Part shown: piece by piece, positions 1 to 6,020 of the stretch
How positions within the stretch are numbered: position 1 is the stretch's first letter
Layout of the letters: each line of letters opens with the position of its first letter
Source: Bacillota bacterium
Lineage (GTDB): Bacteria; Bacillota; Clostridia; Peptostreptococcales; Anaerovoracaceae
Assembly (NCBI GenBank): GCA_017538845.1
Contig: JAFYIC010000179.1
Coordinates: 1 to 7,454 of the forward strand
Direction of reading: 5' to 3'
Length of the DNA: 7,454 nucleotides
Notes under the pieces: generated by a model
The model's input: the letters and a program-made list of their open reading frames with translations, nothing else
Told to the model about the DNA's origin: nothing
Database searches by the model: none
Program-made: the position numbers and the translations under genes

Positions 1-1575
1 GTAGACAGCAGCGAAGGACCTATGCCTCAGACCAGATTCGTACTCAAAAAATCTCTGGAGGCGGGAATAGACCCGAGACTGCTCATAAACAAATTAGACA
101 AGAAGGATTCCCGGATCGATGAAGTGGTAGATGAGGTATACGAACTGTTCATGGACCTTGAAGCGAGCGACTCGCAGCTTGATTTTCCTATTCTTTACGG
201 TATCGCAAGGCAGGGAATCGTAGTCAGGGATCCTGATGTAGTTAAAAACATCACTATCGAGAAGGGCGGAAGCAAAATACGGAAGAATGCCAAGGGCCAG
301 GACGGACTTGACATAACTCCGTTATTCGAAACTATAATCGAACACTGCGACGCGTATCCCGATAAGAACGAAGAGCCTCTGCAGCTTCAGATTTCAACGC
401 TTGCGTACGATGATTATATCGGAAGACTCGGTATCGGAAGAATCACAAAAGGGACTCTTAAAGAAGGTCAGACCATCGCCGTTGCCAAAGAAGGCGGCGA
501 AATAGCCCAGAGAAAGATCAATCAGGTCTTTGTGTATAAAGGACTGAAACGTGTACCTGTAAGTGAAGCCCAGTCAGGTGATATAGTCGTGGTTTCAGGT
601 ATATCCGATATTTCCATAGGGGAGACCATTACAGATCCGGATGATCCGCAGCCTATGGAGATGATAAGCATAGAAGAGCCGACCCTATCCATGAATTTCA
701 TGGTAAACACATCGCCTTTTGCCGGAAGATCCGGAAAATACGTGACTTCGAGACATCTTAAGAGCCGTCTTGAAAAGGAACTGGAGGTCAATGTGGGCCT
801 GATGGTCGAACCTACAGACAGCACTGACAGTTTCAAAGTCTCCGGCCGGGGCGAGCTGCACCTTTCCATACTCATTGAAAACATGAGGCGTGAAGGTTAT
901 GAACTTGCAGTCAGCAAGCCGGAAGTCATCATGAGAAGAGGCGGGAACAACGAAGTCCTAGAGCCTGTGGAAGAAGTTATAATCTCAGTTCCTGACGATT
1001 ATGCGGGATCCGTGATCTCAAATCTGAACATTCGTAAAGGGCTCATGACAGAAATGAAAAGTGAAAACGGCTTTTCACGTATCGAATATCTGGTGCCGAC
1101 CAGAGGTCTCCTCGGATTCAGAACGGAATTCATAAACGAGACGAGAGGAGAGGGCACTTTGGTAAGGCGGTTCGACAGTTTTCAGGAATTCAAAGGTGAT
1201 ATACCTCAGAGGACCAACGGCGTGGCCATCGCCCAGGAAGAAGGTATCGCAACGCCTTACGCGCTTTTCAACATACAGGAAAGAGTCAAGATGTTCATAG
1301 AACCGGGAACACATGTGTATGAAGGCATGATAGTGGGTATGAACAGCAGAGGCGACGACATGGTAGTCAATCCATGCAAAGCTAAAAAGCAGACCAACAT
1401 GAGGGCTGCCGGAAGTGATGAGAACGTAAGACTGGCGCCTCCTGTAATATTCAGCCTGGAGGAAGCGCTGGAATTCATAAACAGAGACGAACTGGTAGAA
1501 GTGGTACCTGATGACATACGTCTCAGAAAGAAGTATTTGAAGGAACTTGAAAGAAGAAGAAACCGGGATTATTAA
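1..1575 (+). CDS. typA: Translational GTPase TypA/BipA, 5'-truncated by the window edge
   Basis: TypA/BipA is an EF-G-like GTPase that binds the 70S ribosome and supports ribosome assembly and translation under stress. The frame is open to base 1 and its first residues (VDSSEGPMPQTRFVLKK) match the interior of the family G domain. The ATG at base 22 is therefore internal, and roughly 95-100 N-terminal residues (P-loop, switch regions) lie outside the window. Visible are 524 residues. The G4 motif NKLD is at codons 30-33, and the G5 position reads YGIA. The beta-barrel domain II lies around codons 117-205 (DDYIGRLGIGRI). An EF-G III-like domain follows from about 226 (NTSPFAGRSGKYVTSR, SGRGELHLSILIENMRREG), then an EF-G V-like domain from about 321 (PTRGLLGFRTEF at 366). 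The TypA-specific C-terminal domain contains NMRAAGSDE and ALEFINRDELVEVVPDDIRLRK. Those last motifs separate it from EF-G and LepA. Compared with my recollection of E. coli TypA there are about 20 extra residues after G5. It is the first visible gene of the typA-mscS-pyc run, 12-18 nt before the next start. Confidence 0.97.
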   Translation, partial: VDSSEGPMPQTRFVLKKSLEAGIDPRLLINKLDKKDSRIDEVVDEVYELFMDLEASDSQLDFPILYGIARQGIVVRDPDVVKNITIEKGGSKIRKNAKGQDGLDITPLFETIIEHCDAYPDKNEEPLQLQISTLAYDDYIGRLGIGRITKGTLKEGQTIAVAKEGGEIAQRKINQVFVYKGLKRVPVSEAQSGDIVVVSGISDISIGETITDPDDPQPMEMISIEEPTLSMNFMVNTSPFAGRSGKYVTSRHLKSRLEKELEVNVGLMVEPTDSTDSFKVSGRGELHLSILIENMRREGYELAVSKPEVIMRRGGNNEVLEPVEEVIISVPDDYAGSVISNLNIRKGLMTEMKSENGFSRIEYLVPTRGLLGFRTEFINETRGEGTLVRRFDSFQEFKGDIPQRTNGVAIAQEEGIATPYALFNIQERVKMFIEPGTHVYEGMIVGMNSRGDDMVVNPCKAKKQTNMRAAGSDENVRLAPPVIFSLEEALEFINRDELVEVVPDDIRLRKKYLKELERRRNRDY

Positions 1576-1580
1576 GGGAA

Positions 1581-1586
1581 AAGGAG
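1581..1586 (+). promoter_or_regulatory. Ribosome binding site deciding the mscS start
   Basis: AAGGAG lies only 1 nt before the ATG at 1588 but 7 nt before the in-frame ATG at 1594, which favours 1594 as the main start. A weaker AAGGGA run at 1574-1579, overlapping the typA stop codon, is 8 nt from the ATG at 1588, so initiation at 1588 cannot be excluded. Confidence 0.6.
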
Positions 1587-1593
1587 AATGGAA

Positions 1594-2406
1594 ATGTCAG
1601 AAAAAACAATGGATCTGCTCATATATCTGGGCAAAGCAGCGCTGATTTTCGTCATAGGGTTCATAATCTCGCTGATACTGGTACATTTGACTAAAAAGGC
1701 GCTAAAAAAAAGCAAGCTGGATCCGTCAGTACACACATTCATAGTTAACGTTGTCAGAGTGATCCTATGGGTAGTACTTCTTGTGGTGCTCATTTCATAT
1801 TTCGGGATACCGACAGCACCGTTCGTTACAGTTCTGGGAGCATGCGGAGCAGCTATAGCTTTAGCCCTTAAAGACAGTTTAGCTAACGTGGCAGGAGGAA
1901 TACTGATACTGATAACTCATCCCTTTGACAAGGGTGATTTCGTGGATCTTGGATCAGTTGCCGGATTCGTTGAAAAAATCGACATTCTGACCACTACACT
2001 CAGGACGAGAGACAACAGGATCATCACGGCCCCTAACGGCAAAGTCAATACCTCGATGATAACCAACTGGGACAGGGCAGATGTAAGGCGTGTTGACTGC
2101 ACTATTTCAGTTAGTTACGATGACGATCTGAGTGTTGCAAGAAAAGTACAGGAAGATCTTGCAGCGGAATGCCCGTATGCACTTGAAACTCCACCACCGT
2201 TCATCGGTGTGAGAGAACACAGCGACAGCAGTATAGTTTTTGACTATTTCGTTTGGTGCAAGACAGAAAATTACTGGGATCTTAAGTATTATCTTGAAGA
2301 GAACATCACTCTCAAGTTCAAGGAAAAAGGCATCACCATACCATATCCGCAGATAGATGTGCATATAGATAAAGAAGTCAAGGAAAGGAGAAATGACAAT
2401 GAGTGA
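1594..2406 (+). CDS. mscS: Small-conductance mechanosensitive channel, MscS family
   Basis: This is a homologue of the heptameric inner-membrane channel that opens under membrane tension to release solutes on hypo-osmotic shock. The 270 residues (272 if the ATG at 1588 is used) are close to the compact E. coli MscS (286). Hydrophobic segments lie at about 8-32 (TM1), 49-71 (TM2) and 75-110 (TM3). TM3 carries the family pore helix GACGAAIALALKDSLANVAG at 82-101. The cytoplasmic beta domain follows directly, with DKGDFVDLGSVAGFVEKI (112-129), the family signature TTTLRTRDNRIITAPNGK (133-150) and NW at 158-159. The alpha/beta domain ends with the conserved IPYPQIDVH (249-257) and a charged tail. 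The position of E. coli gate residue L105 is Ala86 here, while the second gate leucine is kept (Leu90). The E. coli Q112-G113 pair is Lys93-Asp94. The gene sits between typA and pyc and overlaps the pyc start, so it is probably cotranscribed with both. Assignment to MscS is secure; tension threshold and ion preference cannot be read from sequence. Confidence 0.95.
   Translation: MSEKTMDLLIYLGKAALIFVIGFIISLILVHLTKKALKKSKLDPSVHTFIVNVVRVILWVVLLVVLISYFGIPTAPFVTVLGACGAAIALALKDSLANVAGGILILITHPFDKGDFVDLGSVAGFVEKIDILTTTLRTRDNRIITAPNGKVNTSMITNWDRADVRRVDCTISVSYDDDLSVARKVQEDLAAECPYALETPPPFIGVREHSDSSIVFDYFVWCKTENYWDLKYYLEENITLKFKEKGITIPYPQIDVHIDKEVKERRNDNE
2385..2390 (+). promoter_or_regulatory. Ribosome binding site deciding the pyc start
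   Basis: AAGGAG inside the end of mscS lies 2 nt before the ATG at 2393 but 8 nt before the in-frame ATG at 2399, so 2399 is preferred. A shorter AAGGA at 2380-2384 would suit the ATG at 2393. Because the stop codon of mscS (2404-2406) lies just after the pyc start, ribosomes finishing mscS could reinitiate here. Confidence 0.6.
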
Positions 2407-5400
2407 GATACGAAAATTCAAAAGAGTACTTATCGCCAACAGAGGAGAGATAGCCATAAGAATAATAAGAGCATGCCGTGAACTGGGTATCAGAAGCGTG
2501 GCCATTTATTCTGAAGAAGACAGGAACACTCTTTTCCGCGAAAAAGCAGATGAAGCATATCAGATAGGAAAAGGTAAAGCTCCGGTAGATGCTTATCTTT
2601 CCATAGATGAAATTATAGAACTTGCGAAGGCAAAAGGCGTTGACGCTATCCACCCGGGATACGGTTTTCTTTCAGAAAATGCAGCTTTTGCAGAAGCATG
2701 CGCCAAAGCAGGAATCGAATTCATCGGACCTACTCATGAAATGATGAGAAGACTAGGTGATAAGATCCAGTCCAAACTGGTAGCTCATGAAGTGGGCGTA
2801 CCGACCATACCCGGCGTTGATAAAGATATTGAAGACGAGGAAGAAGCTGCAAGGATCGCAGAAGAATGCGGCTATCCTGTAATGCTCAAGGCAGCTGCCG
2901 GCGGCGGCGGAAGAGGAATGAGGATCGTCAGGACTCCCGATAAGATAAGAGAAGAGTTCAGAAGCGCCAAAAGCGAAGCGAAAAAGGCATTCGGCATAGA
3001 CGACATGTTCATTGAAAAATATGTTGAAAGACCGAAGCACATAGAAGTGCAGGTCCTGGGCGACAAGTACGGCAATCTGGTACACCTCTATGAGAGAGAC
3101 TGCTCAATACAGAGAAGGCATCAGAAGGTAATCGAATTCACACCGGCTCTTTCCATAACAGACGAACAGAGACATGCGATCTGCAACGACGCCCTTAAAA
3201 TGGCAGGGGCTGTTGATTATAGAAGCGCAGGTACTGTTGAGTTTCTTGTAGATAAAGACGGCAATCACTATTTCATCGAAATGAATCCGAGAGTGCAGGT
3301 GGAGCATACTGTTTCTGAAATGACTACCGGAATAGATATAGTCCAGTCACAGATCCTCATCGCAGAAGGATACTCCCTCGATTCTGATGAAGTGGATATA
3401 AAAGGGCAGGATGCTGTACAGCCGAGAGGCTGCGCTATCCAGTGTCGTGTTACTACAGAAGATCCTATAAATAACTTTGCTCCCGATACAGGACAGATAA
3501 AGATATACAAGACTTCATCAGGTTTTGGCATAAGACTTGACGGAGGAAACGGCTTTACCGGAGCTGTCATTTCTCCTTACTATGACAGCCTTCTGTTCAA
3601 GGCGACTGCTTTCGCAAGAAATTTTGAAGCCGCCAGAAGAAAAGCTATAAGAGCGCTGAGAGAGACAAGGATAACAGGAGTAAAGACTAACATCGCCTTC
3701 CTCCTCAACGTACTCAACCATCCGACTTTCATAGACGGTAAGTGTGACACTGGATTCATCGCTGACAATCCAGGACTGTTCAACATCGATGTGGGCAATG
3801 ACAAAATGTTCAAGGTGCTTCATTTCCTTGCAGACAAATATGTCAACGGCAACAAGGGCGTCAAGCCGGACTTTGACGTGCCCGTAGCACCGAAATTCAA
3901 GCCGGAAGAGTTGCAGGCGCTCAGCGGCACGAAGCAGCTGTTTGACGAAAAAGGCGCTGAAGCAATTTCAAAGTGGGCGCTGGAGCAGAACAAACTTCTC
4001 ATTACAGATACGACCATGCGTGACGCACAGCAGTCACTTATGGCTACGAGGGTAAGGACCAGAGATCTTGAGAAGATCGCTCCTGCCGAAGCCGTATACG
4101 GAAACGACCTTTTCTCACTTGAAATGTGGGGCGGAGCTACTTTTGATACAGCATACAGATTCCTGAAAGAGGATCCCTGGGAAAGACTTGCCACATTGAG
4201 AGAAAAAGTGCCGAACATCCTTTTCCAGATGCTGATCAGAGGCGCCAATGCAGTTGGTTACAAGAATTATCCGGATAATGTTATCCGTAGATTTGTTAAA
4301 GAATCAGCAGCTTCCGGCATCGATGTTTTCCGTATATTCGACTCACTGAACTGGATAGAGGGAATGGAAATAGCGCTTGATGAAGTACTTAATCAGGGTA
4401 AGATCGCAGAAGCTTGCCTGTGCTACACAGGAGACATCCTCGATTCATCAAAGGAAAAGTACGATCTGGATTACTATGTAAAGATGGCCAAGGAACTTGA
4501 AAATAGAGGCTCTCACAGTCTGGGCATCAAAGATATGTCAGGACTCCTCAAGCCAATGGCAGCGCGCAAGCTTATATCGGCTCTGAAAGATGAGATATCA
4601 ATTCCTATCCATCTTCATACCCACGACACCAGCGGTAACGGTGTAGCATCCATACTGATGGCGGCAAGCGCAGGTGTTGATATCGTCGACGCAGCATTCT
4701 CAAGCATGTCAGGTCTTACATCCCAGCCGAACCTCAATTCAGTAGTTGCGGCAGTTGAAAACACGGACAGAGACACAGGGCTTGATCTTGACGGGCTTCA
4801 GAAGATATCCAACTACTGGAACGCGGTTAGACCTGTTTACAGTCAGTTTGAATCAGACTTTATGGCAAGTACCGCGGAGATATACAAATACGAGATTCCC
4901 GGCGGACAGTATTCAAATCTCAAATCTCAGGTCGAAAGTTTCGGACTGGCGCATAAACTGGAAGACGTAAAAGAAATGTACAGGCAGGTCAATCTTATGC
5001 TGGGCGACATCGTCAAAGTAACGCCGTCGTCAAAGGCAGTAGGTGATATGGCTATATTCATGGTACAGAATGATCTTACTCCGGAAAACATATACGAGAA
5101 GGCAAAGGACATAGACTTTCCGGATTCCATCGTTTCATTCTTTGAAGGCATGATGGGTCAGCCTGAAGGCGGCTTCCCGGAAAAACTGCAAAAACTTGTC
5201 CTTAAAGATAAAGAACCTATAACATGCAGACCGGGAGAACTGCTTCCGCCTGAAGATTTCGACGCGATAAAAGAACATCTCGTAAATGATCTGGAAGTGA
5301 AGGGAACTGAAAAGGATCTGCTCAGCTACACCATGTACCCGAAAGTATATGAGGATTACGTGGAGGCGATGAAGAAAGGCGAGACTTTTAGAAGAATGGG

Positions 5401-5848
5401 TTCAGACATATTCTTCCACGGACTGAAACTGGACGAGACCTGTGAAGTAGAGATCGCGGAAGGAACTACGCTTGTAATAAAACTGGTCGACGTACGCGAA
5501 ACCGACGAAGAAGGTATGGCTACAGTGATATTCGAGGTGAACGGCACACGTGTGGCTACATCTGTCAAAGATGCTGATTTCAATACATCCGGAGGAGGGG
5601 GAAGCGTAATAACATACGCTGACGAAAACGACCCGGCGGAAATCGGCGCCAATATCCCCGGAAACATACTTAAGATACTTGTTGCAGAAGGGGAGAAAGT
5701 AGAAGAAAAGCAGCCTGTAGCCGTCATCGAGGCAATGAAAATGGAAACAAACATACTTGCTCCGATGAAAGGTAAAGTAGAACGTATATATGTAAAAGAA
5801 GGTCAGTCTGTTAAAGCAGGAGAGCTAGTAGTGAAACTGGCCGATTGA
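2399..5848 (+). CDS. pyc: Pyruvate carboxylase (biotin-dependent, single-chain)
   Basis: The enzyme makes oxaloacetate from pyruvate, bicarbonate and ATP, replenishing the TCA-type pathway in the cytoplasm, typically as a tetramer. The 1149 residues match the full-length family, and all domains are present in order. Biotin carboxylase covers about 1-450: ATP-grasp Gly loop KAAAGGGGRGMR from Lys164, RDCSIQRRHQKVIE, and FIEMNPRVQVEH with Glu294 and Arg298. The carboxyltransferase barrel begins near 530 with DTTMRDAQQS (537-546) and includes EMWGGATFD and FRIFDSLNW. By motif alignment, Asp542, Lys711 (the carbamylated lysine, in IKDMSG), His740 and His742 (HLHTHD) are the metal ligands. The catalytic Thr is Thr875 in VTPSSK. 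The biotinyl domain ends the protein with EAMKMET; Lys1114, 35 residues from the C-terminus, takes biotin. No key residue is missing. The presence of both BC and CT halves in one chain excludes acetyl-CoA carboxylase subunits and oxaloacetate decarboxylase alpha. The gene is last in the operon, overlaps mscS and is followed by a terminator. The upstream ATG at 2393 would add two residues. Confidence 0.98.
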   Translation: MSEIRKFKRVLIANRGEIAIRIIRACRELGIRSVAIYSEEDRNTLFREKADEAYQIGKGKAPVDAYLSIDEIIELAKAKGVDAIHPGYGFLSENAAFAEACAKAGIEFIGPTHEMMRRLGDKIQSKLVAHEVGVPTIPGVDKDIEDEEEAARIAEECGYPVMLKAAAGGGGRGMRIVRTPDKIREEFRSAKSEAKKAFGIDDMFIEKYVERPKHIEVQVLGDKYGNLVHLYERDCSIQRRHQKVIEFTPALSITDEQRHAICNDALKMAGAVDYRSAGTVEFLVDKDGNHYFIEMNPRVQVEHTVSEMTTGIDIVQSQILIAEGYSLDSDEVDIKGQDAVQPRGCAIQCRVTTEDPINNFAPDTGQIKIYKTSSGFGIRLDGGNGFTGAVISPYYDSLLFKATAFARNFEAARRKAIRALRETRITGVKTNIAFLLNVLNHPTFIDGKCDTGFIADNPGLFNIDVGNDKMFKVLHFLADKYVNGNKGVKPDFDVPVAPKFKPEELQALSGTKQLFDEKGAEAISKWALEQNKLLITDTTMRDAQQSLMATRVRTRDLEKIAPAEAVYGNDLFSLEMWGGATFDTAYRFLKEDPWERLATLREKVPNILFQMLIRGANAVGYKNYPDNVIRRFVKESAASGIDVFRIFDSLNWIEGMEIALDEVLNQGKIAEACLCYTGDILDSSKEKYDLDYYVKMAKELENRGSHSLGIKDMSGLLKPMAARKLISALKDEISIPIHLHTHDTSGNGVASILMAASAGVDIVDAAFSSMSGLTSQPNLNSVVAAVENTDRDTGLDLDGLQKISNYWNAVRPVYSQFESDFMASTAEIYKYEIPGGQYSNLKSQVESFGLAHKLEDVKEMYRQVNLMLGDIVKVTPSSKAVGDMAIFMVQNDLTPENIYEKAKDIDFPDSIVSFFEGMMGQPEGGFPEKLQKLVLKDKEPITCRPGELLPPEDFDAIKEHLVNDLEVKGTEKDLLSYTMYPKVYEDYVEAMKKGETFRRMGSDIFFHGLKLDETCEVEIAEGTTLVIKLVDVRETDEEGMATVIFEVNGTRVATSVKDADFNTSGGGGSVITYADENDPAEIGANIPGNILKILVAEGEKVEEKQPVAVIEAMKMETNILAPMKGKVERIYVKEGQSVKAGELVVKLAD

Positions 5849-5890
5849 TATTTGCAGTAACGTTATCGAAACAACAAAAATAGCCGGAAT

Positions 5891-5934
5891 GGCGCCCAAA
5901 TGTTGGCACAACAACATGAGGGCGCTCTTTTATT
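5891..5934 (+). terminator. Rho-independent terminator after pyc
   Basis: GCGCCC (5892-5897) pairs with GGGCGC (5920-5925), and ATGTTG (5900-5905) pairs with CAACAT (5912-5917). An AA/GA 2x2 internal loop separates the two stems, and a 6-nt loop GCACAA closes the hairpin. A G-U pair can extend the base (5891/5926). The U-rich tail TCTTTTATT follows at once (5926-5934). The hairpin begins 42 nt past the pyc stop codon and should end the typA-mscS-pyc transcript. Confidence 0.9.
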
Positions 5935-5937
5935 ATC

Positions 5938-5943
5938 TATAAT
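5938..5943 (+). promoter_or_regulatory. Candidate -10 element for the downstream surface-protein gene
   Basis: A perfect TATAAT lies 3 nt beyond the terminator U-tract and 78 nt before the ATG at 6021. It would give a leader of roughly 70 nt. No good TTGACA-like -35 is found at 16-18 nt spacing, because that space is occupied by the terminator hairpin (CATGAG at the 17-nt position). There is no TG extension either. The site is plausible because a new promoter is needed after the terminator, but AT-rich chance matches are common. Confidence 0.4.
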
Positions 5944-5952
5944 TTAATATGT

Positions 5953-5962
5953 ATGCATGCAT
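5953..5962. repeat. 10-bp perfect palindrome ATGCATGCAT
   Basis: ATGCATGCAT equals its own reverse complement and sits just downstream of the candidate TATAAT, near the predicted transcription start. That is a place where an operator could act. It is short and also reads as a simple ATGC repeat, so chance is a serious alternative. No regulator is encoded nearby. Confidence 0.3.
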
Positions 5963-6020
5963 TGAAAACTGAAGGGGAGAGGCGCTTCAATTGACTGGAA
6001 ATAACGGGGAAAAGAGAACT

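Noticed and set aside
22..24. ATG at base 22 as the start of typA
   Set aside because: Codons 1-7 (VDSSEGP) continue the conserved TypA sequence upstream of this Met, and no P-loop follows it, so the gene begins outside the window.
3820..4248. Minus-strand 142-codon open frame inside pyc
   Set aside because: It is fully contained in the conserved pyc coding sequence and resembles no protein I recognise; a shadow frame.
5961..5991. ATTGAA/TTCAAT inverted repeat flanking the SD-like AGGGGAG
   Set aside because: A 6-bp A/T-rich stem with a 19-nt loop is too weak to call a riboswitch or RNA thermometer, and the SD lies in the loop, not in the stem.
5849..6020. Small RNA or riboswitch in the pyc-surface-protein gap
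   Set aside because: Beyond the terminator, the candidate -10 and the short palindrome I see no conserved RNA motif, tRNA-like fold or second terminator.
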